NCBI GenBank assembly: GCA_035304485.1
Contig: DATGPZ010000202.1
Coordinates: 1 to 62,500 of the forward strand
Direction of reading: 5' to 3'
Source of the DNA: ZC4RG17 sp035304485
GTDB lineage: Bacteria; Actinomycetota; Acidimicrobiia; Spongiisociales; ZC4RG35
Length of the DNA: 62,500 bases
Positions 8,876-16,577 of the stretch are shown piece by piece (the first letter of the stretch is position 1; each line of letters starts with the position of its first letter). The notes below the pieces were generated by a model, which was given only the letters and a program-made list of their open reading frames with translations, had not been told where the DNA came from and searched no databases. The translations under genes and the position numbers were made by a program.

Positions 8876-10162
8876 GTGGCTAGACCCTGGTCTCCCGCGA
8901 CGAAACGACTGGCGGTGGTCGGTGTCGTGCTGGCGGCCCTCTTCGTCGTCTATCTCGGTCGCAGTCTCTTCACACCGCTCGTCCTGGCGCTGCTGCTGGC
9001 CCTGGCCCTCAGTCCCGTCGTCGACTTCTTCCGCAACCGGCTGAAGCTGCGTCACGGGCTGGCGGTGGCCCTGGCTTATCTCCTGTTCATCGTGGTGGTG
9101 GTCGTGGTGCCGCTCCTGTTCGTGCCTGCTCTGGTGCGATCAGCCGCCGACCTGGACCTCGCCGCCATCGTCACAGGGATCACCGACTGGGCCATCGAGA
9201 CCCTCGAGTCGTTCCGCACGATCGAGATCTTCGGCAACGAGATGGATCTGAGCTCTTCGATCGATCCGCTGCTCGAGAACCTGCAGCGCAGCGGTCGAGG
9301 CTTCGATTTCGATCTCGCCACCGTCTTCGATGAGGCGTGGTCGATCACCTCGGCGGTCTTCACCAGCGTGGTGGGCCTGTTCACGACCGGCCTCCTCGCC
9401 CTGGTCATGTCGGTGTATCTGTCCGGGTCGTTCGACCGTGGTGCCCGTGACTTCATGTACTCGCTGGTGCCCGACGGTTACACCGAAGAGGTACGGGTGC
9501 TCGGGGCCCGAATCGCCCGAGTGTGGACGGGTTACCTGACCGGTCAGTTGACGGTCGCCGTCGTGGTGGGGATCTTCACGGGTCTGGTCATGTTCGCGGT
9601 CGGCCTGCCCGGTGCTCTCGTGATCGGGGTGGTGGGCGGTCTCCTCAACATCATCCCCACCTTCGGGCCCATCTTCGCCTCGGTGGTGGCGGCCATCGTT
9701 GCCCTCGTCCAGGGCTCGGATCGCTTCGATGTCAGCAACTTCGTCTTCGCCCTCATCGTGGTCGGCGCTTACGCCATCATCCAGCAGCTCGAGAGCAACC
9801 TCATCACGCCCCGGATACTGGGAGGTGCGGTTGCCGTGTCGCCCCTCGCGATCCTCATCGGGATCTTGATCGGCTTCAGCGCCGCGGGGGTGCTCGGTGC
9901 GATCGTCGCTGTTCCCGTCGTGGCCACAGGCCGCGAGCTCCTCCGCTATGTCATCGCCAAACTCAAAGACGAGGAGCCCTTTCCTGAAGGAGCGCCTCCG
10001 CCGCGGCGGACCTGGCGAAACAGGATCGATTCATGGCGGGAAAGGATGGCGGGCGCCTCGGCTGGAGATGCGGCGTCCGGGGAACTCGCCGAGTCACCGG
10101 ACGGGCCTGCGCACGAAGAGGACCGCCGAGGCAGCGGCGATGGCACCCGCGTGCCCGAATAG
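8876..10162 (+). CDS. AI-2E family transporter (PerM-like) membrane protein
   Basis: 428 residues, with the family's typical pattern: two N-terminal helices, an amphipathic middle segment (about 90-180), a block of C-terminal helices around 'GALVIGVVGGLLNIIPTFGP' and 'LESNLITPRILGGAVAVSP', and a charged tail (residues 360-428). Members of this family export small molecules or ions; the AI-2 role is established for few. The GTG start follows a TAGCCT -10 box by 6 nt. The 3' end overlaps the convergent gene at 10094-10348 by 69 nt. Confidence 0.85.
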   Translation: MARPWSPATKRLAVVGVVLAALFVVYLGRSLFTPLVLALLLALALSPVVDFFRNRLKLRHGLAVALAYLLFIVVVVVVPLLFVPALVRSAADLDLAAIVTGITDWAIETLESFRTIEIFGNEMDLSSSIDPLLENLQRSGRGFDFDLATVFDEAWSITSAVFTSVVGLFTTGLLALVMSVYLSGSFDRGARDFMYSLVPDGYTEEVRVLGARIARVWTGYLTGQLTVAVVVGIFTGLVMFAVGLPGALVIGVVGGLLNIIPTFGPIFASVVAAIVALVQGSDRFDVSNFVFALIVVGAYAIIQQLESNLITPRILGGAVAVSPLAILIGILIGFSAAGVLGAIVAVPVVATGRELLRYVIAKLKDEEPFPEGAPPPRRTWRNRIDSWRERMAGASAGDAASGELAESPDGPAHEEDRRGSGDGTRVPE

Positions 10163-10348
10163 AGCGAGCCAGATCTCGGTGCCGGCGGCCGTGTCGACCA
10201 CGAGGCCGACCAGGGCACCCGCGAAGAAACCGATCCAGGATGTGACCACCCCCCGAATCAAGCTCTGGTTTCGTTCACCGGTCACGGTGGCGCCGGCGAG
10301 TCCCGCCAGCAGCCCGACGACGGTCACGGACACGATTGGCATCAACAT
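10094..10348 (-). CDS. small membrane protein, possibly GlsB/YeaQ/YmgE-like
   Basis: 84 residues, almost entirely hydrophobic, with three predicted helices rich in Gly and Ala ('VGLLAGLAGATVTGE', 'GVVTSWIGFFAGALVGLVV', 'HAGAIAAASAVLFV'). Length and glycine-rich helices resemble the YeaQ/YmgE (transglycosylase-associated) family, but this is tentative. The start ATG at 10348 has a good GAGGAG site 6 nt upstream. It converges on and overlaps the end of the AI-2E-type gene. Confidence 0.6.
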   Translation of the reverse strand: MLMPIVSVTVVGLLAGLAGATVTGERNQSLIRGVVTSWIGFFAGALVGLVVDTAAGTEIWLALFGHAGAIAAASAVLFVRRPVR

Positions 10349-10497
10349 GTCTAGCTCCTCGATTCCATGGGTTTCATGTCTCCGAGTCGACCAGACCGGT
10401 GGTCGCCTGTGAATGGGGGACATCCCTCGGCTTGCCCGGGCCGCATCGCCGGGAGTGAGGGTCGGGTCGCGGCCGCTCCGTGTGTGGGAGAGTCGGG

Positions 10498-11166
10498 ATG
10501 AGGGGGTGGGCGCGGCTTTTAGGACCGTGGTGGCGGTGGTCGATCTTCGCCGTGGTGGTGTTGCCCGTCACCCTGGTGGCGTTGCGGGACCCGGTTCCGG
10601 CACTCGAGGTGTCGATATCGGAGTGGTTCCGAGGGCTCTCGTCGCCGACCTTGGACCCGCTGATGATGATGGCCGACACCGTGGGAAGCGTTGGCGTCAT
10701 CGGGGTCGGTGTGACCCTGGTAGTGGCTCTGCTCCTGCTCCGCGGCTCGTTGCGGGCGGCCCTGGCGCTGCTAGCCGCCGGGATCTCCGGCTATCTGGTG
10801 AACCTCGCCCTCAAATGGGCGATCGACCGGCCGCGTCCCAACGGACCCCAAGCCTGGGGCGGATATCCGAGCGGCCACATGCTGCTCACCACGGTCCTGG
10901 TCGTGTCGATGGTCCTCTTGATGCGTGCCTCCCGGTGGAGGAGGCTGGCAGGTGGGGCTGCTGCCGTCGTGCTCGCCGTGATGGGCTTCAGTCGCCTCTA
11001 CCTGGGAGAGCACTATCCGATCGACGTGGTAGGAGGGTTGGGGATCGGGCTCTCGATCGTCTGGGCCGCGGACCTGGCCATCGGATTCGACCGAGCATCC
11101 GCCACCGACGCCGTCAGCCCTCGTCCCGAAGACGCCAGATCTCCTCGGCGCGTTGGAACTCCGTGA
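10498..11166 (+). CDS. PAP2 superfamily membrane phosphatase
   Basis: 222 residues with five to six membrane segments. The three PAP2 signature blocks are present in order: 'KWAIDRPRPNG' (near 107), 'YPSGHMLL' (near 123) and 'SRLYLGEHYPIDVVGG' (near 165), giving the catalytic Arg, His and His-Asp set. It dephosphorylates a lipid phosphate such as phosphatidate or undecaprenyl-pyrophosphate; which one is not determinable. The ATG at 10498 follows a GGGAGAG stretch. The last 53 nt overlap tail-to-tail with the selenoprotein gene. Confidence 0.85.
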   Translation: MRGWARLLGPWWRWSIFAVVVLPVTLVALRDPVPALEVSISEWFRGLSSPTLDPLMMMADTVGSVGVIGVGVTLVVALLLLRGSLRAALALLAAGISGYLVNLALKWAIDRPRPNGPQAWGGYPSGHMLLTTVLVVSMVLLMRASRWRRLAGGAAAVVLAVMGFSRLYLGEHYPIDVVGGLGIGLSIVWAADLAIGFDRASATDAVSPRPEDARSPRRVGTP

Positions 11167-11836
11167 GGGCACGAGGCCCGTTGCGGAGGAGGAGTCGATA
11201 GAACGCCGGGCGGTCGATGTCGCGGTACTCGACCTGTTCAGTGACATAGGGGCCGACAGTCCCCGAGGTCGGCCGATGGCGCCGTCCTTTCTCGAAGCGA
11301 TCCAGGAAGGCAGCGATGTTGCGGGCGCTGGTCCAATCCGATTTGTAGACGATCGTGCCACCCCGGGCGATCACCCAACTCATGTTCGGGAGCAGCCCAT
11401 AGGCATGATGGGCCGTTCCGTCCAGGTCGTCGACCAGGATCGTGCGGCGGATCCCGACCTCGTCGCGGAGCCGCCGGGCGGCGGCGAGCTTGGAAGCGAA
11501 GTCAGTGTGAGGCCCGACGATCTCCCCGGGGTGCGCCTCTCGGGTGTAGATGAAGAACCAAGCCAGGTCTGACCGATCCTGAGCCAGATCACACAGCAGA
11601 GGACCCTCTGCCGAGCAATACGGTCAAGTGAACGAGCCGAATTCCAGGACCACCGTCCGTTCAGCCCAGACCTCGGAGAGGTCCACCTGCGCCTCGTCGG
11701 CGAGGCGAACCGCGGTGAACGCAGGAGCGGGTTGGCCGGCGTGGAGGTGGTTCGGAAAAGCGGAGAACTCCTCCAATTCCCTGCCCGACTCTACGTATTC
11801 GTCGAACCGCTCGTAGTTGTAGGAGTCGACCTGCAT
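11114..11836 (-). CDS. deiodinase/thioredoxin-like selenoprotein (in-frame TGA = Sec71)
   Basis: Two open frames (11836 to 11627 and 11623 to 11114) share one phase and are separated only by TGA at 11626-11624. Reading the TGA as selenocysteine gives one 240-residue protein. The block 'VVLEFGSFT-U-PYC', followed 25 residues later by 'FFIYTREAHPGE', closely matches the active site of thyroxine-deiodinase-like and bacterial redoxin proteins ('NFGSCTUP', 'IYIEEAHA' in animal deiodinases as I recall them). U-P-Y-C also forms a UxxC redox motif. I translated the whole region between the two frames and found no other stop. A SECIS hairpin follows the TGA (separate entry). ATG at 11836 has a TATAGT -10 box 8 nt upstream. 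The likely role is a selenium-dependent thiol oxidoreductase; deiodination is not implied. SelA/B/C/D are not in the window. Confidence 0.85.
11594..11613 (-). promoter_or_regulatory. bacterial SECIS element within the selenoprotein mRNA
   Basis: On the coding strand CGGCAGAG-GGUC-CUCUGCUG folds as an 8-bp stem (one G-U pair) with a GGUC tetraloop. Exactly 18 nt separate the UGA from the GGUC loop, so its second G and U fall at positions 23 and 24 counted from the U of UGA. As I recall, these are the two loop bases SelB reads in E. coli fdhF. The bulged U17 of fdhF is absent. Confidence 0.85.
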
Positions 11837-11844
11837 GGCGGTCG

Positions 11845-11850
11845 ACTATA
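11845..11850 (-). promoter_or_regulatory. -10 box of leaderless promoter for the selenoprotein
   Basis: TATAGT on the minus strand, 8 nt before the ATG at 11836; no Shine-Dalgarno sequence. It lies between the selenoprotein and the upstream HesB-like gene, so the selenoprotein can be transcribed alone. Confidence 0.45.
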
Positions 11851-11862
11851 CGACGGCATCCG

Positions 11863-12168
11863 TCAGGCGGGCGGTGCTTCCGGGTTCTGTGGGAGGAACA
11901 CGAACGAGAGACCCTGATCCCCGCTCTGGACGTCCATGATCGAATCGGACAGTGGCTCTGCCAGTATCGGGTCGAGATAGATCTCGGTGCCGGCGTGCTC
12001 GGCGCGGTGATCTGACGCATCGGCCGACTCCACGAACTCCAGCCGCAGGGCCAGATCTCCACTGGGCTGACGTTCCGCACTGATCCGTGTGTCGTGCCCT
12101 TCCGGGATTCCCTCGGCCTCACGGATCGACGCGAGAGCGGCGGCGGCGTTGTCTGACAATTTGAGCAA
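11863..12168 (-). CDS. HesB/IscA-like protein without cysteines
   Basis: 101 residues with the overall pattern of the HesB/IscA (A-type Fe-S carrier) fold: N-terminal 'LKLSDNAAAALASIREAEG', central beta strands, and a C-terminal 'GLSFVFLPQNPE'. The three cysteines that bind the cluster in IscA are all missing; the protein contains no Cys. It therefore cannot act as a standard Fe-S carrier, as in a group of actinobacterial HesB-like proteins of unknown role. TTG start at 12168 with AAAGGAA placed 5 nt upstream. It sits 26 nt upstream of the selenoprotein on the same strand. Confidence 0.65.
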   Translation of the reverse strand: MLKLSDNAAAALASIREAEGIPEGHDTRISAERQPSGDLALRLEFVESADASDHRAEHAGTEIYLDPILAEPLSDSIMDVQSGDQGLSFVFLPQNPEAPPA

Positions 12169-12208
12169 TGCAGTTCCTTTCGCTGCTCCCTTCCAGCCTA
12201 GGCAGCGC

Positions 12209-12649
12209 TCAGGACTGTGCCACGGGACCGGTCTCGGCCAGATTCCAGTTGAACACCACGAACGGCTCCGGGTCTGCGGCTCCCGCCGCCCGGTAGGTGG
12301 CCGAGGCGGCGGCGTTGTCCGGGTCGACGCCTACCCACATCCCGTAGCAACCGCCTGCTCGGGCCACTTCTGCCAGGGCTCGCACCAGGGCAGTGCCGAT
12401 CCCCTGCCGACGATGGGCGGAGTCGACGCCCAGTTCGTAGAGGAACATCTCGGTCCCCTTGTCTGGATGGGTCGTTTCGACTCCCGACACGAAACCGACC
12501 GGACGATCGTCGTCCACCGCCAACAGGAGGTGATGCCCGGCAGCGTTCAGGAACCGTGAGGCCCATTCCGGGGTGGGAGGGTCGTCGAACAAGTGGGCGG
12601 CGTCGAGGATGCGTTGGTCGTCGCCGGATGAGAGCTTTTCGATTCGCAT
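12209..12649 (-). CDS. GNAT family N-acetyltransferase
   Basis: 146 residues. Acetyl-CoA-binding motif A is 'ELGVDSAHRRQGIGTALV' (R-Q-G-I-G), followed by 'ALAEVARAGGCYGMWVGVD' and 'NAAASATYRAAGA'. The pattern recalls AAC(3)-I-type aminoglycoside acetyltransferases, but substrate residues cannot be judged. The ATG at 12649 is chosen because the conserved beginning 'MRIEKLSSGD' starts there; an upstream in-frame ATG at 12697 adds 16 non-conserved residues. It is divergent from the ECF sigma gene at 12769. Confidence 0.8.
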   Translation of the reverse strand: MRIEKLSSGDDQRILDAAHLFDDPPTPEWASRFLNAAGHHLLLAVDDDRPVGFVSGVETTHPDKGTEMFLYELGVDSAHRRQGIGTALVRALAEVARAGGCYGMWVGVDPDNAAASATYRAAGAADPEPFVVFNWNLAETGPVAQS

Positions 12650-12754
12650 CGGGAGATGATGCTCTACCCGACGCCGATGCGCGGCCGATTGCGGCATCCC
12701 TCAGTGACACTCGCCCTCATCCAACCCCCGCCCAGTGGATTCCCGGGGCCCCGT

Positions 12755-12760
12755 TAGGAT
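12755..12760 (+). promoter_or_regulatory. -10 box of leaderless promoter
   Basis: TAGGAT, 8 nt before the GTG at 12769 of the ECF sigma gene. No Shine-Dalgarno sequence is present. Confidence 0.45.
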
Positions 12761-12768
12761 CGGTGCCC

Positions 12769-13764
12769 GTGACCGACCTCGCCGATCGACATGCCGACAC
12801 CGACCTGGAGTTCGACGCATACCGAGCCGAGCTGACCGGCTATTGCTATCGAATGCTGGGTTCCCCCTTCGAGGCCGAGGACGCTGTGCAGGAGACGCAC
12901 CTGCGGGCATGGCGCAACCGGCACCGTTTCGACCCGGACCGTGGTGCCTGGAAGACGTGGCTGTACGCGATCGCCACCAACGTCTGCCTCGACATGCTGC
13001 GCGGCGCCAAGCGTCGAGCACGGGCGATGGACATGGGTCCGGCCTCGGAGGGCGGAGGACCGGACTTCGGTCGTCCGTTGTCTGAGGATCACTGGGTCCT
13101 GCCGGTGGCGGACCAGCAGGTGCTTTCCGGCGGGGAAGACCCGGCTGCGGTCGTCGAGGTGCGCGAGTCGGTTCGCCTGGCATTCATCGCTGCCCTCCAA
13201 TGGCTCCCGCCCCGGCAGCGCTCGATTCTCGTTCTCCGTGACGTGCTCAATTGGAGCGCTCAGGAGGTCGCGCAGCTCCTGGACACGAGTCCGACGGCGG
13301 TCAACAGTGCTCTCCAGCGTGCCCGCATGACCATCGACGACCGTCTCCCGGAACCCTCGACCGAGGCATTCGATCCATCGGACGACCGGCAGCGCGAGTT
13401 GTTGGAAGAGTACGTGTCCGCCTTCGAGAGTCACGACATACCCCGCTTGGTCTCGCTGCTGCGAGAGGACGCCATCAACTCGATGCCTCCGTTCCCGTGG
13501 TGGGTGCGGGGCCGGGATGTCATCGGCCGGCTCTTCGATACTGGAGACGGGTGCCGGGGGGACCGTCTCGTCCCCACGATCGCAAACGGTGCGCCGGCGT
13601 TCGGTCAATACAAGCAAGTCGACGGGCGTCACCGGCCGTTCGGACTCGTCGTGCTCGGGGTCGTGGACGGCCAGATCGTCGAGAGCACGACGTTCCTCGG
13701 TGTCGAGCGCCTCTTCCCCTGCTTCGGGTTGCCGTCGGCCCTCGGCGAGTCCGAGCGGACCTGA
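12769..13764 (+). CDS. ECF sigma factor with C-terminal SnoaL-like domain
   Basis: 331 residues. Sigma region 2 is 'GYCYRMLGSPFEAEDAVQET' with 'AWKTWLYAIATNVCLD'; region 4 is 'LQWLPPRQRSILVLRDVLNW' plus 'TSPTAVNSALQRARMTI'. Residues about 210-331 form a SnoaL-like (NTF2-fold) domain, as in the SigG/TIGR02960-type and ECF41-like groups where this domain replaces an anti-sigma factor. The GTG at 12769 follows a TAGGAT box; a longer in-frame extension to 12556 overlaps the divergent gene's control region and lacks similarity. It is a paralogue of the protein at 16988-17923, with a different linker ('GRPLSEDHWVLPVADQQV'). Confidence 0.85.
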   Translation: MTDLADRHADTDLEFDAYRAELTGYCYRMLGSPFEAEDAVQETHLRAWRNRHRFDPDRGAWKTWLYAIATNVCLDMLRGAKRRARAMDMGPASEGGGPDFGRPLSEDHWVLPVADQQVLSGGEDPAAVVEVRESVRLAFIAALQWLPPRQRSILVLRDVLNWSAQEVAQLLDTSPTAVNSALQRARMTIDDRLPEPSTEAFDPSDDRQRELLEEYVSAFESHDIPRLVSLLREDAINSMPPFPWWVRGRDVIGRLFDTGDGCRGDRLVPTIANGAPAFGQYKQVDGRHRPFGLVVLGVVDGQIVESTTFLGVERLFPCFGLPSALGESERT

Positions 13765-13774
13765 CGGCTCATCC

Positions 13775-13793
13775 CCGGGCGGAGCAGGCCCGG
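13775..13793 (+). terminator. weak stem-loop after the ECF sigma gene
   Basis: CCGGGC and GCCCGG arms (6 bp) with a 7-nt loop, just after the stop at 13764. No T-tract follows, so a Rho-independent role is uncertain. Confidence 0.25.
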
Positions 13794-13824
13794 ACCTCGG
13801 AGCGTCGTGCGACGGGAAATTGGT

Positions 13825-13853
13825 TTGGTCCCTGATAGATAGGTACCTAACCT
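13825..13853 (+). promoter_or_regulatory. promoter with embedded MarR operator
   Basis: -35 TTGGTC (13825-13830), 17-nt spacer, -10 TAACCT (13848-13853), with GTG 6 nt further on. The perfect palindrome TAGGTACCTA (13840-13849) sits in the spacer and overlaps the -10 box, the classic place for a MarR repressor to block transcription of its own operon. Confidence 0.65.
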
Positions 13854-13859
13854 TTCGGC

Positions 13860-14324
13860 GTGAAGCAATCTCTCGACAACGCCCCGTTGGGTCGGTTGGT
13901 GGCGATGGCAGGCCATCTGGCCACACGCCGCTGGGGTGAATACCTGGCCGAGACCTACGGGATCACGGCCGGGGGAGCGGCGGTTCTGATGGTCCTATGG
14001 GCCGATGGCGAGTCGAAGCACTCGCACCTGGCAGCCCGTTGCGCCATTCGGCCCGCCACGCTCACCGGAGTGGTCGACACGTTGGAGAGAGCGGGATTGG
14101 TGGAACGGGTCCCCGCTCCCGAGGATCGACGCGTGACCCTGGTCGCTCTGACCGAATCCGGAGCCGCGATCGCCGAGGAGCTCCATGTGAGGGCTCACTC
14201 GCGCCAAGGACTCAGACCCATCACCAGTATCGACGCCGACCCAGCCAAGGAGCAGGTGATCAGGGACTTTCTGGTCGAAATGATCACCCGCCTGTCCGAT
14301 CCGAAGGAGACGAATGGAATCTGA
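13860..14324 (+). CDS. MarR family transcriptional regulator
   Basis: 154 residues with a winged helix: recognition region 'HSHLAARCAIRPATLTGVVD' and wing 'VERVPAPEDRRVTLVALTE'. It is the first gene of an operon with an ABC exporter; its stop overlaps the ATPase start by 11 nt. Leaderless GTG start 6 nt after TAACCT. The palindrome at 13840-13849 is the probable autoregulatory operator, so the regulator most likely represses the exporter until a drug-like ligand binds. Confidence 0.9.
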   Translation: MKQSLDNAPLGRLVAMAGHLATRRWGEYLAETYGITAGGAAVLMVLWADGESKHSHLAARCAIRPATLTGVVDTLERAGLVERVPAPEDRRVTLVALTESGAAIAEELHVRAHSRQGLRPITSIDADPAKEQVIRDFLVEMITRLSDPKETNGI

Positions 14325-15357
14325 AGTCTTGGTGAGCGACCTGGTCAAGCGCTACCCCAAGTCCGAGACCAATGCCGTCGACGGGCTGGGTTTCGAGGTG
14401 TTGTTTGGCGAGATCTTCGGCCTTCTCGGGCCGAACGGCGCCGGCAAATCGACCACCATCGGAGTCCTGACCACGCGTGTAAAGCCGACGAGCGGGCGAG
14501 CCGAGATCGCGGGCGTCGACGTCACCGAGGATCCCGTCAGGGTCAAACGTCTTCTGGCGGTGGTTCCGCAGCAAGTCAACCTCGATCGCTCGCTCACGCC
14601 TCGCCAGAACCTGGTGTTCCACGCCACCTACCACGGTTACTCGGGTCAAGATGCCAAGCGTCGGGCAGCGGAGCTGCTGGCGGAGTTCGGGCTCGAGGAG
14701 CAAGCCGACACCAAAGTCGACTGGTATTCGGGTGGAATGGCCCAACGCCTGATGGTGGCGCGATCCATGATGCACGAACCACGGGTTCTGTTCCTCGACG
14801 AGCCGACGACGGGCCTCGATCCTCAGTCGCGTCTCTTCCTCTGGGAACGGGTGCGGGCGTTGCGCGAACGGGGAACGACGGTCGTCCTGACCACTCACGA
14901 CATGGATGAGGCGGCCGAGATGTCGGATCGGGTGGGCATCGTCGACCACGGCAAGTTGCTGGCGCTCGATACGCCAGCGGCACTCACCAAGGGCTTGTCG
15001 GGGAAGGCAGTGCTCGAACTGGAAGTGGAACTCGCCGAATCGGACACGAGCGAAGGTTTGTTGGCCGCCCTGGGTGAGATTCCCGGTGTCGAGAACGTCG
15101 AGGAGGTTGCCGCCGGACCGATCCTGCCTCCTGGAATGCCCTCAGGAATCCCGCCCGGGCAATTTCCACAGCCTCCAGCCGGTGGCGGCTCCGGACCGGT
15201 GACACTCCGGCTGTACGTGGAACGTGCGCCAGCCTCTCTCCTCGGTGCGGTTGCTTCCGTGTTGACGACCCGTTCCGCCCAGATGCACGGTGTCCAGGTG
15301 AGCGAGCCGAGCCTCGAAGACGTGTTCATCGAGCTCACGGGAAGGAGCCTTCGATGA
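14314..15357 (+). CDS. ABC exporter ATPase, DrrA-like
   Basis: 347 residues. Walker A 'GPNGAGKSTTIGVL', signature 'YSGGMAQRLMVARSM', Walker B 'VLFLDEPTTGLDP', H-loop 'VLTTHDMDEAAEMSD'. The C-terminal tail (about 230-347) has a DrrA-type domain interrupted by a Pro/Gly-rich stretch near 270-290. The ATG has GAAGGAG just upstream and overlaps the MarR stop. It works with the permease at 15354 as an exporter of drugs or lipids. Confidence 0.9.
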   Translation: MESEVLVSDLVKRYPKSETNAVDGLGFEVLFGEIFGLLGPNGAGKSTTIGVLTTRVKPTSGRAEIAGVDVTEDPVRVKRLLAVVPQQVNLDRSLTPRQNLVFHATYHGYSGQDAKRRAAELLAEFGLEEQADTKVDWYSGGMAQRLMVARSMMHEPRVLFLDEPTTGLDPQSRLFLWERVRALRERGTTVVLTTHDMDEAAEMSDRVGIVDHGKLLALDTPAALTKGLSGKAVLELEVELAESDTSEGLLAALGEIPGVENVEEVAAGPILPPGMPSGIPPGQFPQPPAGGGSGPVTLRLYVERAPASLLGAVASVLTTRSAQMHGVQVSEPSLEDVFIELTGRSLR

Positions 15358-16142
15358 CGACCGAAACCCGTTCGACGGCCTGGCAAGCCTTCCGGGCGAT
15401 CTTGTGGCGGGACATCTTCGTGACCGGCAAGGAGGTCGGGGTGTTCGTGGCCCAGGTCGCCCTCCAGCCGTTCTTCATGCTGTTCATCTTCGCCAAGGTG
15501 TTGGGCGCCGGTGGCTATGTGGCCGCCGACTACGGCCAGTTGCTACTTCCGGGGATCGTTGGCCTGACGGCCTTCTTGACCGCTCTCCAGACCGTCTCGT
15601 TCCCGTTGATCATGGAATTCAGCTTCACGAAGGAGATAGAGGACCGTCTGCTGGCGCCGCTACCGGTCGGCATGGTGGCTATCGAGAAGATGGTGGTGGC
15701 GGTCCTGCGAGGCCTGGTTGCGGCCGCGATCATGTTCCCGGTCGGCGCCTGGGTCCTGGGAGACGCTCCTTGGAATCCGGCCGGCTTGGGGCTGCTGGTG
15801 GTAGCCGTGCTGCTCGGATGCTGGCTGGGAGCGGCGATGGGCCTCTCGATGGGCACCCTGGTCCCACCCAACCGCATCAGTGTGATGTTCGCGGTGATCC
15901 TGACCCCGCTCATGTTCACCGGCGCCGTCCAGTACCCATGGAGTTCCCTGGAGTCCTTGCCCTGGTTCCAGATAGTGACCTTGTTCAATCCGCTCACCTA
16001 TCTGGCGGAGGCGGTGAGGGGAGCGGTGGTTCCCGAGGTTCCCCACATCGACCCGTTGATCTCGGTAGCGGCGATGATGTTGACGGCGCTCGTCTTCAGC
16101 TGGATCGGTATCCGAGGATTCCTGCGTAGGGCCGTCGGCTAG
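15354..16142 (+). CDS. ABC-2 type permease, DrrB-like
   Basis: 262 residues with six predicted membrane helices and the ABC-2 block 'VILTPLMFTGAVQYPWSSLE' near 185, followed by 'FNPLTYLAEAVRGAVVP'. The ATG overlaps the ATPase stop (ATGA). Last gene of the MarR-DrrAB-type operon. Its TAG stop shares the palindrome CTAG (16139-16142) with the stop of the convergent gene, so the two frames meet on the same four bases. Confidence 0.9.
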   Translation: MTTETRSTAWQAFRAILWRDIFVTGKEVGVFVAQVALQPFFMLFIFAKVLGAGGYVAADYGQLLLPGIVGLTAFLTALQTVSFPLIMEFSFTKEIEDRLLAPLPVGMVAIEKMVVAVLRGLVAAAIMFPVGAWVLGDAPWNPAGLGLLVVAVLLGCWLGAAMGLSMGTLVPPNRISVMFAVILTPLMFTGAVQYPWSSLESLPWFQIVTLFNPLTYLAEAVRGAVVPEVPHIDPLISVAAMMLTALVFSWIGIRGFLRRAVG

Positions 16143-16432
16143 TCCTCCAGGCGCATCGACCGCCTCCACCATCGGAGGGTGGCCGGGGCGTCCTCCACTT
16201 CGTCGCGAAACGGCAACTCGCCGCGCTGTCGTGCCGCCAGCACGCATTCGGTGTGAGCGTGACGACGCCGGGCGGTATCGCCTTCGGGTGCGATCAGCAT
16301 GTGCTCCGAAAGCGCAGTTAGGCGACCGTCACAGAAGGGGCATCGATAGACCGAGGCCGAGAGGTTCCGTGCCGGACGGACAGTCCACCAGCGTGGCTCG
16401 CTCAAGACCATCAAGAGTAGATGGCACGCCAT
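16139..16432 (-). CDS. small putative zinc-binding protein
   Basis: 97 residues if started at the ATG at 16432; an ATG at 16411 (90 residues, 'MVLSEPRWWTV...') is also plausible. It has CPFC near residue 31 and a downstream His/Cys group 'RRRHAHTECVLAARQ', suggesting one CxxC...HxHxxC zinc site. Conserved-looking features are 'RWWTVRPARNLSASVYRCPF' and 'LSEHMLIAPEGD'. I recall similar short uncharacterised actinobacterial proteins but no function. Confidence 0.6.
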   Translation of the reverse strand: MACHLLLMVLSEPRWWTVRPARNLSASVYRCPFCDGRLTALSEHMLIAPEGDTARRRHAHTECVLAARQRGELPFRDEVEDAPATLRWWRRSMRLED

Positions 16433-16577
16433 GCGATTACTTCCGCCCACGCTTCCCGGAGGATCGACTCGTCGCCTCCGCGATGAGTGACCGGCGACTC
16501 GGTCGTTGTACCTTCTGTATCCGTTCGCCTCGACGTGACAAGATCGACGCGAGCAACCGAGCCGACAGGAGGTCGCC

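Noticed and set aside
11114..11836. Pseudogene or frameshift explanation for the split frame
   Set aside because: Both halves are in the same phase, there is only one stop, it is TGA at the redox position, and a SECIS hairpin with exact spacing follows. A random nonsense mutation would not produce these together.
12556..12768. N-terminal extension of the first ECF sigma factor
   Set aside because: It would overlap the divergent acetyltransferase gene and its promoter; the TAGGAT box places the transcript start at the GTG at 12769.
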